Source: Rhypophila decipiens (taxonomy: Eukaryota; Ascomycota; Sordariomycetes; Sordariales; Naviculisporaceae). Taken from it: 64,000 nt of DNA. A program made the position numbers and the translations under genes. Under the pieces are notes generated by a model that was given only the letters and a program-made list of their open reading frames with translations, made no database searches and was not told where the DNA came from. The stretch spans positions 310,001-374,000 of the forward strand of contig MU858057.1 in the NCBI GenBank assembly GCA_033297075.1, read 5' to 3'. Each line of letters begins with the position of its first letter. Position 1 is the stretch's first letter. Shown here one piece after another: positions 1-10,101 of this stretch.

Positions 1-3000
1 TGGCGGCTCTCTCGGTGAGATCACCTCCTCAATCACCGTCTTTGCACCCGTCCATCCCTTCTCCTGCTTGCTGAGCAAGCCGCCGGGAGTGCGGAGGCTG
101 ATCACGTCGCGTCCCCAATCGAATCCTTGGCCCTGTCCAGAGGACACCGCAGTAAAGTGGGCGTAATACTCAAAGAAGCCACGGAGAAGCTCGCCTACCG
201 ACTGGCGATTCTGGGTGAGAGCGTTGGCCTGAGCGAGTCCCTTGATCGCCTGTTCGTCACGCCAGAATCGGATGTTCCGTCCTTTGCACGTGACGGTCTC
301 TTCGATCTGCTGGGCACTGAGATTCGGATCCGGCGGTGGTGCGAGCAGCTGCAAATTCGGACAGACAAATGGCTGAACCACATTGACAAGATAATGCAGC
401 ATCATGAGCACATAGCCGTAGCTGCTCAGTGAGCCCCGGTAAGGAGTATTGATGCCCCTTACTTTGGCCCAATGCTTGACGAACAAGACCAGCGGCCGGA
501 CGCGAGGGTCACAGTGAGAGTAGCATCGGAGCAGCAGAGTGTTCTGGAGGCCAAGGTGGGCCGAGAAATTTATGTCGCACTGGACACCCACTCCTGATTT
601 GGGAAACTCCAGCTTGTCCCGGTAAGGATCGCGAGGCTGGTTGGGCGCCATCTTGGATGGATTACCGAGTCGGAGGAGCTCAGGTCCTTTCCCGGCGAGT
701 TCGTCACTGCAGGAAACAACAAAGTTATCAAAGTTGCGGCCTGGGACTTGGGCCAACGTCATGGGCGTCCGAAGGACCTTGATATAGGATTCGATCAATG
801 GCACCGCCTTGTCAGGGTAGAGCCCCTTTTGAAGGCACTTCTCATAGTCGTGGGCCAGCTGAAGCGCCTTGTGGTTTCTAGCCACCGTCCGCAACGAGAC
901 CCCGGGACGAGACTCTGCAAACTCGTCCATCTGCTTTCGAATCTCTGGCAAGTAGATGCCTTGGATATACTGCCGGACAACAGATGGGAGAAGCTGATTC
1001 TTGGGTGAGGGTGTGTCAAAGCCTCCCAGGTCTGCCAGTAGTCTGCTTGTCCTGTGGTGATACGACACAGCTGATTCGTGCTGAGTCTGCGAGTGCTGAG
1101 AAAGCTGGATTGTGGGTATGGTCTTGAGGTGCTCAACCGCCTTGGTCAACTCTCTATTATAGTGCAGGGAGTCACGCCCGTATTCCGGACCGTATTGAAG
1201 CTCCTGCCATGCCGTCAGATGCCTCCTGGCCTGTCGTTCCAGATAGTCGTCCTTCTCGCTAATTGCACGGGATTCCCACACCATAACCAGCTTTTCGCCT
1301 TCAATCTGAGCATGCACACCATAGAGCGTACGGTGGTTCTGGGAATCTCGTAGGCGGAGAGACGGATACCGCTGAAGCCTGTCTCTTAACTCGCTGTCGG
1401 CGAGACCATCGACAAACTCACGCGAGAAGTCATTGATGAAACAATAATCAGCCTCTGTAAAATTGCCAAGCGTGCCAGCCGTCAAGTCACGACCCCCGAG
1501 TCTCTTGAGCAAGGCTTTGGCAAAGCTGTAATAACTCTGTAGACTCATTTTCCCCTGTCGGAGTGATGGAAACTTCCTTTGATATGGGGGGCGGGCTTTC
1601 GTGTAAAGCACAAGATCCGTGTACCGCTCCAGCGTCAAGTCGTCTGCCGGAGAAGACTCCGACTCATCCCGGACAGCTTCTTCAGAAACATTTTCGGCGC
1701 TCCCGTCGAGACCTGTATCCCACTTGGCTCTTTCCTCCAAAATATCAGCCCGGAGGCTGCTGGCGTGCTTCTCGCAGACCTTGCTGCCAGGTCCCCCGGT
1801 TCTGGTTGGAAGCCTGGAGCCAGCTTCATGTACAGTTTCATCAGCCTCAACCGCGACATCAGCTTCAGGAACCTTTTCGGTGTTTCCGTCGAGGCCTCTA
1901 TCCCACTTGGCTCTTTCCTCCAAGAGAGCAGCCAGGAGGCTGCTGGGGGGCTTCTCGCAGATCTTGATGATAGGTACTCTGGTTCTGGTCAGAAGCCTGG
2001 CGCCAAGGCCGAGATCGAGGAAGGCCTTCTCGACCAGTCTCGGGATTGGCGAGTTCGGGCCATCTGGTTGCACTCGTGAGAGTGGCGAAAGCAGGCCGAG
2101 ATCCATATCAGCGTCCTTGGTAGCGAAACCAGAGCTCAGGCTTCCGAAACACCGTAGCTGCACGCTTTCTGGCGGAAAGCCAAGCACCCCGTTCTGCTCC
2201 CGCTCATACCGGCAGATGGCATCCCGGGCTACGCTCTCGATCATGATACGGAAGTTTTCCTTCTCGGCGATATCGGCAATCGTGATTTCGGCATTGGCGA
2301 TGATGCTATGACAGAGCCCTTCCAGCAGGTCAGCCTGAGCCTTGACATCTTCGGGCTGCATCTGGTATTGGCCGCTGTTGTTGTAGCTGTGTCCTGGATT
2401 GCGAGGGGATGACGGATCGAACAGAGTACGTCGGGAAGACGGTGGCCCATTGTACGAGTGAAAAGATTGGTTTCTGGAATGGGACTGGGCAGACGCGCCA
2501 GGAGCTGCGGCTCTGTCAACATCATGGTTAAAGGGACAGCCTTGGTCCTGGTTCCGACACCGGCCGTAGAGCACCATGAATTTACAAGGCGTGTCTCTGT
2601 TGCCTCGAAACGGGGCCGAGCGAGGGCCATGATGCTCGTACTGGGCGCCACTCTGAAGCTGCTGGCCCGGAGATTTGGAATACAATCCTGCAGACTGCGG
2701 AGTTGGTGGCACCTGAGCACGTGGTCCAATGGGAATAGACAGCTGAGACGAAGCTTGTCGCCGCTCAGCCTGGTTCATACGTTTGCGAGGTCTCTTGTTC
2801 GTCGAGTCTGCATTGGCCAAGGCTGGACCCGGGGCAGCCTCGAATCCTGGAGGCGGCTTAGGAGGATTTGAGCCCTGAGAGGCAAACTGAGGCACCGGTG
2901 CACCAGGGAAGAGATTCTCATGCGCCGGCGGAGGAGGGTACTGGACACTCGGGTCAGGGCTTGGGTGGTTGAGAATCAGACCCCGAAGACGGTCCTCGAG

Positions 3001-3036
3001 GCCAGAACCCTCATTTTGAGGTGGGTGCGGGTTCAT
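1..3036 (-). CDS. Cid1-family RNA nucleotidyltransferase with PAN3-like CCCH finger, C-terminus cut by window edge
   Basis: One uninterrupted minus-strand frame runs from an ATG at 3036 (stop codon in frame just upstream) through coordinate 1, giving at least 1012 codons with the 3' end outside the window. Visible features: a disordered N-terminus; a CCCH motif C151-x8-C160-x6-C167-x3-H171 whose sequence (LYGRCRNQDQGCPFNHD) strongly resembles the poly(A)-binding finger of PAN3; the nucleotidyltransferase signature GS-x2-SGF at 298-304 with catalytic Asp310/Asp312 in ADMD; the VPIIKI strand at 354-359; the third carboxylate Asp821 in VQCDINFSAHLGLQN; and a PAP-associated domain (VGELLRGFFEYYAHF, then FDWGRDVISLR). 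Family members (Cid1, Cid13, TUTases, TRF4) add U or A to RNA 3' ends. Oddity: about 450 residues separate the VPIIKI strand from Asp821, where relatives have a short turn. A start further upstream is excluded by the stop. Substrate and compartment are not deducible. Confidence 0.9.
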   Translation of the reverse strand, partial: MNPHPPQNEGSGLEDRLRGLILNHPSPDPSVQYPPPPAHENLFPGAPVPQFASQGSNPPKPPPGFEAAPGPALANADSTNKRPRKRMNQAERRQASSQLSIPIGPRAQVPPTPQSAGLYSKSPGQQLQSGAQYEHHGPRSAPFRGNRDTPCKFMVLYGRCRNQDQGCPFNHDVDRAAAPGASAQSHSRNQSFHSYNGPPSSRRTLFDPSSPRNPGHSYNNSGQYQMQPEDVKAQADLLEGLCHSIIANAEITIADIAEKENFRIMIESVARDAICRYEREQNGVLGFPPESVQLRCFGSLSSGFATKDADMDLGLLSPLSRVQPDGPNSPIPRLVEKAFLDLGLGARLLTRTRVPIIKICEKPPSSLLAALLEERAKWDRGLDGNTEKVPEADVAVEADETVHEAGSRLPTRTGGPGSKVCEKHASSLRADILEERAKWDTGLDGSAENVSEEAVRDESESSPADDLTLERYTDLVLYTKARPPYQRKFPSLRQGKMSLQSYYSFAKALLKRLGGRDLTAGTLGNFTEADYCFINDFSREFVDGLADSELRDRLQRYPSLRLRDSQNHRTLYGVHAQIEGEKLVMVWESRAISEKDDYLERQARRHLTAWQELQYGPEYGRDSLHYNRELTKAVEHLKTIPTIQLSQHSQTQHESAVSYHHRTSRLLADLGGFDTPSPKNQLLPSVVRQYIQGIYLPEIRKQMDEFAESRPGVSLRTVARNHKALQLAHDYEKCLQKGLYPDKAVPLIESYIKVLRTPMTLAQVPGRNFDNFVVSCSDELAGKGPELLRLGNPSKMAPNQPRDPYRDKLEFPKSGVGVQCDINFSAHLGLQNTLLLRCYSHCDPRVRPLVLFVKHWAKVRGINTPYRGSLSSYGYVLMMLHYLVNVVQPFVCPNLQLLAPPPDPNLSAQQIEETVTCKGRNIRFWRDEQAIKGLAQANALTQNRQSVGELLRGFFEYYAHFTAVSSGQGQGFDWGRDVISLRTPGGLLSKQEKGWTGAKTVIEEVISPREPP
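1678..2004 (-). repeat. In-frame tandem duplication inside the Cid1-like gene
   Basis: Two diverged copies of about 48 codons lie 183 bp (61 codons) apart: copy A about 2004-1861 and copy B about 1821-1678. Both read G-(A/S)-RL-x-TRT ... CEK-x2-SSL-x4-LEERAKWD-x-GLDG. Copy A includes the catalytic-palm strand VPIIKI, and copy B has lost that hydrophobic strand. Spacing in multiples of three keeps the frame open. Confidence 0.85.
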
Positions 3037-3816
3037 ATTGCGAGTTTGCCCGTTTCGGAAATGTTATGGAGAAAGCTCAAGGAAATGGACGGGGAGGGGC
3101 TTGAGATGTCGGATCTCCAATTTCAGTCTCTGAGAACCAGTCGTGACATTGGACCGCAGCAATTCAAGAATTCCTGAAGAGCGTCTGGTCTTGGTCCCTG
3201 GATGGTGTTGATCTAACGGCGAAATGCAGTTGTTCGGGAGGGAATCCTGAGAATCGTGGTGTTGCGAAGGGAGATGATGGGACAGTTTAACTTGAAGTTC
3301 ACTAACAGAAGACGAGACATTGAAAACCCACCCACTGCCCCACATTACAGCTTTTTTGTGGAGAGCTAGCTGTTGAGGCGCGTTCTCTTATTGGCTGAAT
3401 CATCAATGGTCCGTGCAACCCCACGTTAGGAACTTGAGACAAACAGAAGCCCCACTTGCGGCTAACTTTTGTTTTCACAGCAGCAATCACACGCTATTGG
3501 CGCTATTTGTTGGTGCGTCCCGCCGCTCCACCTTTGTGCGCAATTCCACCTGGCTTTCCGGCTTCCATTCACCACCCCTGCCAATAACCGGACGTTCTTT
3601 TGTCATTCTGCCTAGAATTGAACTTGCAAGCTTCCCCGATCTGCCAACTCCATTTTCACCATTCTTTGAGCAACAAACGGAACAAACCAGACGTTCGACT
3701 ACGATTTCTCAACCATCTCATCAAACGACCGAATCCCGTCGCCGATTTCTCCATCACGGAAGCCCTTGAACCGCATCTTTTATTACGAATATCCGCATTC
3801 CTCCAATTCTTCAACT
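3037..3816. promoter_or_regulatory. Divergent intergenic region, Cid1-like / TFIIF alpha
   Basis: The 780 bp between the two divergent start codons holds no convincing gene. It must contain both promoters. An ATTGG (inverted CCAAT) lies at 3390-3394, and a CT/CA-rich leader precedes the TFIIF ATG (about 3650-3816). Confidence 0.5.
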
Positions 3817-6082
3817 ATGAGCGCGCCTCCTTCGGGTGCGAACGGCCAGAGGCCGCCAGCCCCCAAGCCCAAGCTCTCCGCCGAACAGGCCGCGGCGATG
3901 CTCCGGCGACGAAAACAAAAAGCGCTCAATGCCGATCCTTTACGACCGCGGCAAAAGCCAGCCCCGAAGCCGGTCATGCCAGCACCGTCTGCCAAGCGCG
4001 AGGCCGAAGAGTTGGATCCGATCGAAGCCGCCAAGCGGGGCCTGGAACAAAAACTTGGCCCCAAGCTAAGGGAACTGGAGGCAGCTCGTAGGCAGAATAA
4101 CGGATGGAGCACGGAAGCTGCCGCTCAGGAATATCCCTTGGTGACGACGAAGCGCGCTCTCCTGGAGGGCATCCGGTACCACATCATGCGGCTCCAGGAT
4201 AAAGGCGGCAAAGGCTCTCAGACGTTCAACATCATGAACCCAGAACAATTTCCACGCCCCGTGACCTTGCACCGCAGAGACCCTCGTCTACCTCCAGCCC
4301 ACCGCATGGTGGTCAAGGAAGAGCAAATCCCGTCCGATCCTGCCTACGAGGCGGAAGCTGAGCGCATCCGAAAGCAAAAGGCAGACAGGGAAGCCCAACG
4401 TGCTCTCGATCAGGCCCAGATCGCCCCAGTAGCCAAGGGCAACGAGCCGAAACAGAAACAACAAAACAAAAAGGAGAAGCCGTCCGTCTTCTACGGCAGG
4501 AACAGTGATGAGCAAAAGAAGCAGTCGGGCATCCGCTATGAGGAAACGCTTCCTTGGCATCTGGAGGATGCGGACGGCAAATCTGGCGTCTGGGTTGGGT
4601 CGTATGTTGCTGGCTTGTCGGACGTGAATTGTGCCCTCGTCATTGACGGCGGCAACTTCAGAATGATTCCCCTTGAGAGGTGGTACAAGTTTGATGAGAA
4701 GCCCAGATTCGACACACTGACTCTTGACGACGCCGAGAACATGATGAAACAAAACAAGGACGTCAAGCGCTGGGTCATGCTTGACCGGGAGAAACAAGCG
4801 TCGGAGCAGGAGAAGAACGAGACTCGCAGTTTTCTTCGCGGACGGGCACGTATCAAGATGGAGAGCGCCACTTCGAGAGGTGCGCTGAGGTCAGAGAAAC
4901 AGGACGATCATGACATTGACATGTCGGGCGACGAGTTCCAGGATGATGACGAGACGCCTGGCTTCGAAGCTGATGACGAGGATGCCAAGGAGTCCAAGGA
5001 CCGAGTCCGTCGAGAGCAGGTCGGAGCGAATCTCTTTGGTGAGGGTGAAGAGGGCAAAGTCGAGGAGGAGGAGAGAGAGGCTCGGCTGGAGAAATACAGG
5101 CAGAAGGTCATTGGCAAAACCACGAGGAAGAAGCTGATGAAACTCGAGCATGCTATGGATTACGACGACTTGGATTCAGACCAGGACAACAACCCCTTTG
5201 CGGACTCTTCGGTAAGTATCTTTGTCACCATTGGCTTGGCTATGGCAATAATGCTAATGTGCCCAATTAGGAATCCGACTCTGACACAGAGAAAGACAAG
5301 GACAAGGAGAAAGAAAAGGAAGAGGAGGCCAAGAAGCAAGCCGAGTCGAAAGATGGCACTGCCCCGACTGACACGCCTCCTGGCAAGCAAAAGGCTGCTG
5401 CTGGGCCAGTAAAGAAGTTGAACAACAAGCTGAAGCGACCCGGATCTCCAAATCTGTCCGATTCTAGTGGAAACGAGTCAACCCGGAAGAAGGTCAAAAC
5501 AGGCAAGGGCAGCTCGTCCCAGATGCCCAGCCGCTCAGGCACGCCTTTGCCGGGCCGTCCCAAGCCCGCAGGCGGTGCCACTAGCGATGGCGAGGCCACG
5601 GCGGGTGAGGGTTCTGATGGCGGTATGAAGCTGAAGAAGAAGATCAAGATCAAGGCTGCTGGAACCGGTAGCACGTCCGTATCCCGTGCTGGTAGTCCTG
5701 GTAAGTTTTGTTTCTTTCTCTCTCTTTCTCGAGTGTTAGAATTACGGTTCGACTGACAAATAACCTAGACGCAATGTCACCTGGTGGCAGTGCCAAGCAA
5801 GGCTCAGCTACCCCGCGCAACTCGCCGCCGCCTCCATCGACGACGCGGGCTCCTGCTCAGAGCCAAGGTCCTCCAAAGGCTATCGAGCAGGACGAGATTG
5901 TGGCCTTCTTCGAGGCACACCCGGGGGGCAGCACCCTTGGTGATCTGCTAAATGTGTTCAAACACCGCGTCGACAAGGGTGCCACGACCAAGAAGGAGTG
6001 GATATCTATGGTCAAGAGAGTGGCTGATCTGCGCGAGGACAAGAAGCTCCACCTCAATAACAAATTCAAGAAAGCTGAGTAG
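3817..6082 (+). CDS. tfg1: Transcription initiation factor TFIIF subunit alpha (Tfg1/RAP74)
   Basis: Exons 3817-5211, 5271-5700 and 5769-6082 (712 aa), all introns GT-AG. The product is the large subunit of TFIIF, which binds RNA polymerase II and helps recruit it to the pre-initiation complex in the nucleus. The order of regions fits RAP74: a basic/proline-rich N-terminus; an N-terminal TFIIF fold (about residues 80-330) with a patch ending WHLEDADGKSGVWVGSYV; a long acidic and lysine/glutamate-rich linker; and a C-terminal winged helix (AFFEAHPGG...ISMVKRVADLREDKKLHL). The ATG at 3817 is chosen because the frame upstream has no ATG. The second intron (5701-5768) splits a codon in the disordered linker, leaving the winged helix in the last exon. 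It converges on the Bud13 gene. Confidence 0.93.
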
Positions 6083-6503
6083 TTGGGTGGGGTGTTTGTT
6101 TATATAGTTTGACCTTTATCTTGGCGGCACTTGCGGGCTTGTTTGGCGGGCTTTATACGTCTTGCCTTTTTTTCTTTTTCTGTTTTCTAAATTGAAAAAC
6201 AAGAGGGAGAAAAAAGAAAGAAAACGATTGATGAGAAGAAAAGGGTGCGAAACAGGAACCTATATGGAGGAGTTTGTTTGATTATTGTATCTTGAAACCA
6301 CTGGGCGGAGGGGACAGCATCTATCTCTTGTCTGTGTCCCCCCATTTGCCCGCAGGCTTGTTTACATGGCCAGCGGACAGCTGCCTCCCAAGAAGGAAGC
6401 AGCAGAATATATATACCTCGCCGTCTTGTAGCCATGGCCCACAGATTATCCATCAATCAATTCTCTGTGTTGCCACTTGCCGCCAGTCCCTCGCCCCATT
6501 CAT
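6083..6503. other. Convergent 3' intergenic region
   Basis: About 420 bp between the stop codons of the TFIIF alpha and Bud13 genes. It is pyrimidine/purine skewed near 6160-6240 and has no coding signal on either strand; it probably holds both 3' UTRs and polyadenylation sites. Confidence 0.6.
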
Positions 6504-7550
6504 TCACACATCCATCTGCCAAGAATACTCCAGCCCTTTATTCCTCTCCCTCCGATTGAGAGCCTTGAACCTCTCGGCCTCGAATCCAGTCCCCCTGTCC
6601 ACCCCGTCCCATCGATACCCAGGCCGTATACCATAGCGGTTCGGCGGAGCAGGCCCTTTATATACCGGTCTCCGCTTACTACTTGACTTTTTCGTCCCTT
6701 TCCCTCCCCCGGCATCATTGTCTCCCTCCAAAAAGGCGGCCATGGGATCATTCCACCTCTCCTGAGCTCTCAACTCGCGATTCATCTCCTCATCATCCTT
6801 GCCCCTAGCAAGCGGCATGAGCTTGGCATCCTCCAACAATTCCCTCCTCTGCTTTGCCATCTCCAGCTGCACCTCGCCCTTGAGCGCTTGTTTCTTGGCT
6901 TCTTCCTTCTGGGCTGCTTCTTTCTCCGCCCGTCTCATTTCCGCCTTTTTCATGGAAATGTCCACCCTCCGTCCTGTTGCATCTCGTAGAATGAATTCCG
7001 GCTCGCCATCACCATCGCCGGCAGCGCGCCGCTCAGCCTTGAGCCGTTCTAATTCTTTTCTCTCTTCTTTCTGGCGTCTGGCTAGTTGGGCGCTGAGCGC
7101 TTTGGCCGACTGGAGACCTGCGTGTGAACCATCTGCCATCATTGGTACGTCGGCATCAGGCATGGGTATATCATCGTCATCTTCTCCGTCGGCCTCTCTA
7201 GCAGCGGCGGCTTTTTCTCTGGCTACTTGCGCGAGGATTGCATCGGCTGTTGCTGCGTCGTCGTCGCGTGAATCTTTGGTGTCGGTTGGTATTGGCGCGC
7301 CGATGGTTTTCCACGAGGACTTTTTCGTGCGGCGGAATTCGGCGCTTGTGCCGGCTATGGTTGTGGGAACGTCATCGTCGTCTTGGTCGCCTCCGGTTTT
7401 GTTGGTTGACCCCCAGCCGAATTCATCGTCTTCGGTTATCAAGAGGCCGCCATCGTTGGCTTTGTCCTTTCTCTTGCGCTTTTTGGTTTTGCCGCTTTTC
7501 TCGACGGTGAGATAGTGCGCTGCTAGGTAGGCCGCTTTGTCTGAATTCAT
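6504..7550 (-). CDS. bud13: Pre-mRNA-splicing factor Bud13/Cwc26
   Basis: Single exon, 348 aa, ATG at 7550. Bud13 is a subunit of the RES (retention and splicing) complex with Snu17 and Pml1, acting on the activated spliceosome in the nucleus. The protein shows the family's features: a lysine-rich N-terminus (KKRKRKDK), a serine/aspartate-rich middle, a charged coiled-coil segment around residues 155-260, and the highly conserved C-terminal signature ([25 protein letters not shown] ending [13 protein letters not shown]; described here in two pieces) that binds Snu17. The position of the signature directly before the stop codon confirms a complete C-terminus. Length is normal for ascomycetes. 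Confidence 0.95.
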   Translation of the reverse strand: MNSDKAAYLAAHYLTVEKSGKTKKRKRKDKANDGGLLITEDDEFGWGSTNKTGGDQDDDDVPTTIAGTSAEFRRTKKSSWKTIGAPIPTDTKDSRDDDAATADAILAQVAREKAAAAREADGEDDDDIPMPDADVPMMADGSHAGLQSAKALSAQLARRQKEERKELERLKAERRAAGDGDGEPEFILRDATGRRVDISMKKAEMRRAEKEAAQKEEAKKQALKGEVQLEMAKQRRELLEDAKLMPLARGKDDEEMNRELRAQERWNDPMAAFLEGDNDAGGGKGTKKSSSKRRPVYKGPAPPNRYGIRPGYRWDGVDRGTGFEAERFKALNRRERNKGLEYSWQMDV

Positions 7551-7883
7551 GGTTGTGTTGTGTTGGGTGCCAAATGGAATGGGAATGGGTTGTTTCGTTG
7601 GAAGAGTTCGAGGTCTTGTGTAAGTACATACCTGAATTGTATGTACAAGTTTAAGGCTGAGTTTAAGCTTCGTTGAAGAGCTGCAGCGGGCTCGATTGCC
7701 CCACCTCCCTACTTTTTTTGTGGAAACGCGCTATAGTCGCTGGACTTATAGCGGCCAATCTAGTGCACCGCGTTAGTGTTCCAACTCTTTGCAAAGACCG
7801 CGTTTTTTCACCTCTCAGCTTTTCACACTTCATGTTCTTATTTTTATTTTTTTTTCAAACCACCCTGTGTTCGTCCTCTTCAG

Positions 7884-8912
7884 TGTACTTTGTAGGGGCT
7901 GTCGTACCGTGAAGCCCCTCGACCAGTTCCGGTCTATCAGGTCCAGTCGCCACACAATCAAATGTGCCGACTGTCGAGAGCTTTCTGCTCGTGCGGTATG
8001 TGCGCATATGTAGGCATACTGTATTATAACAACTGACCTTGAGCGTAGTTCAGAGATTCAAAGCAGACTGTTGCTTTTTTGGCTGCTGCTGCTGCTGGGC
8101 GTGTATATATTCCTCCCCAAGAAGTCAGACGACCAGCGCCTCAACCTACTGCTCCTATACCAGTACCGGCTCATCCTGGGTACTGTACTCCTGCTGGACA
8201 CCTCGGAGTTGGTGTCTCTTCGTCCCAGGCGCCTACTCCTTGTCCTCCGGTGAAACCCAATCGTTTTACGCCTACGGATACAGCACGCCATGATCCCACA
8301 GCTACGCTCGCCGCTCCCTCAATCTCTTGTTCAATTACCGCCTCGATTACCGCCTCGCCGTTCTTCTGAGCCACGGCGACTTCGTGTTATCCTGTCGAAA
8401 GAGCCTACTCTCGATGCCTTGATCGACCCTCAGCTTCTAGCGCCAAAGAACTCAACTTCCGTTGTTGAAAATTCAGCCCACAAGCGGAAGAGTACAGGCT
8501 CTCTTGTTGAAAAACCACCTCCCAGGCGGAAGAGTCAAGCGCCCACTCTCCCGATGCGGCCTCGTATCCTAGCGCCAAAGATCTCGTCTTCAAATGTCCC
8601 AACCCATCCTGCTATCTAAGGTCGCAGTCTGAGTCAAGTTCGTCGCTACCCGACTCCCTTGCTGAATCAACACCTTCTGCGTCCCAAGCGTCTACTCCCC
8701 CGATAGAGCCTCTTCCCGGAGTGCCAGAGGTCTCATCATCAAGTGTCCCAATCCACCCTGCTTATTTGGCGTATTTAAGGTCACAACAGTCAAGTTCGTC
8801 ACTTCCCGACTCTGTTGATGAATCACCACCTCGTAAACGGCACGCCTCTAATTCCCGGGTGGAACAAATATCGGTTGACGATGCCAAAGTCGACTTGGAT
8901 ACTGCTGAGTAA
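7884..8912 (+). pseudogene. Degenerate CxxC zinc-binding gene with tandem repeats and frameshifts
   Basis: Coding-like segments occur in shifting frames. The first (from about 7884, following a pyrimidine-rich CAG resembling an acceptor) encodes CRGCRTVKPLDQF...KCADCRELSARA, a C-x2-C / C-x2-C pair. A good intron follows (7996-8048, GTATGT...CTGAC...TAG). The next exon encodes a Pro/Ala-rich stretch and ends at a stop at 8367-8369. Further coding-like sequence continues in another frame (about 8370-8619) and, after a net frameshift in a tandem repeat, in a third to the stop at 8912. No in-frame ATG was found for the first exon. A live multi-exon gene with unusual introns cannot be excluded. 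Similar short CxxC proteins of unknown function occur in filamentous fungi. Confidence 0.4.
8533..8831 (+). repeat. Imperfect tandem repeat, period about 150 bp
   Basis: Two copies encode variants of SQAPTLPMRPRILAP, then (E/K)(V/I)SSS-x-VP-x-HPA, then LRSQ..SSSSLPDS. Copy 1 lacks about 10 bp between HPA and LRS compared with copy 2 and has about 3 bp extra shortly after. The net 7-bp difference shifts the frame. Confidence 0.7.
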
Positions 8913-9070
8913 CTGGATCAGCCGATGTTGGGTTGATATAGTAGATGGCTAGAATAATAACTAGTCGAAACTCACCAGTACTCTCCAGTAGGAGCATGGT
9001 CAAGCAATATTCTTGTTATAAAATCCAATGGTTGTTATCGTTCCCTTGGTTGCTCGTCGGCCGACATGTC

Positions 9071-9900
9071 TTACCGCGACTTGGCGTTCTTATCGATAAC
9101 GGTAAGAATTGGTGACATCACCTGCGATTCCTTGGACTTGCTCAGCTCATCATCTTCGCCAGACCAAGTCAAGTCTCGAGCCAACCATGCCCCTTCTGTC
9201 GGGATAACCTTTTCATGATCATACACGCAGACAATCAGTAAAATTGGAGTGATCTGGATATTAGGTAAAAGTTGGCTAACAAGCCAACGAAGAGCCAGCT
9301 ATTATTGCCCCACGATCATATTCAACCCCGAGAACTAAGCACACGGCATCATACACTTGGGTAAAACAAAGGTGTGCGTTGACAACACCCTTTTGCGCAA
9401 CAAAGGAATCCTTGCGGTCCTTGTTTCGCTGCCGGATCAGTTCATCAGCCAGCCCCAAAGCGAGCTCTGGCTCGGGCAAAGCATTGCCCCCATCATCTCT
9501 CACACACCTGCCAACCACACCTTCTCCCCTTTGAGGTTTAAAGCCAAGGACACGGGGTCAGGTCCGGTGACACAGTTCGTCATTAGATTTCGAATGTCGT
9601 ACCTAGGGATCCATGACCATGACATTCACGATCCAAGACATCATAGTACACTACATCTCCGCACTTGAAGCCGCCCTGGAGGTCTTCTCTCATCGGGTAA
9701 CCAACTAACCATACAACGCTCACGAAACGGCATCGTGCCCTCGGAACCGGGAAATCCTGGATGGCTGCCAACAGAACATGACGGTCCAACAGCCAACACA
9801 AACAATCCGGACCATGTCTGAATCCCTCAGCTCAGCGCCTAACATGCACGTTGCATACATCTGAAAGGGGCACTTTCTTATCTTTCATATCCATCAACTT
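9071..9900 (-). pseudogene. Possible eroded protein-coding remnant
   Basis: Four minus-strand pieces have protein-like composition but are separated by stops or frame changes: KLMDMKDKKVPLSDVCNVHV (from 9900); AIQDFPVPRARCRFVSVVW...GGFKCGDVVYYDV (stop at about 9583); DDGGNALPEPELALGLADEL...VYDAVCLVLGVEYDRGA (stop at about 9276); and IQITPILLIVCVYDHEKVIP...SPILTVIDKNAKSR (stop 9073-9071). The first two share one frame, separated only by a TGA in a CGA-like context. The family is unrecognised. Introns could join some pieces, so this is either a relic or an unusual multi-exon gene. Confidence 0.3.
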
Positions 9901-10073
9901 TGATTAAAATAGGCGCTTTCATCAGCAGGGAGGTTCCGATCGGTCCCTGGATCCTTATCGGCCTTATCAATGCAGACATCCCTGCTGGTCACCACAACCA
10001 GCCTCGGCAGCGGCTTCTGCAGGCAGGCACCTTGCTGAACACCCATCAGAATCTCAGGGACATTTCTAATCGC

Positions 10074-10101
10074 CTCCTCCTCCTCCTCCTCCTCCGTCGG
10101 C
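10074..10101. repeat. (CCT)n trinucleotide microsatellite
   Basis: A run of CTC/CCT triplets of about 28 bp within non-coding sequence; on the minus strand it reads as a short polyglutamate stretch. Confidence 0.8.
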
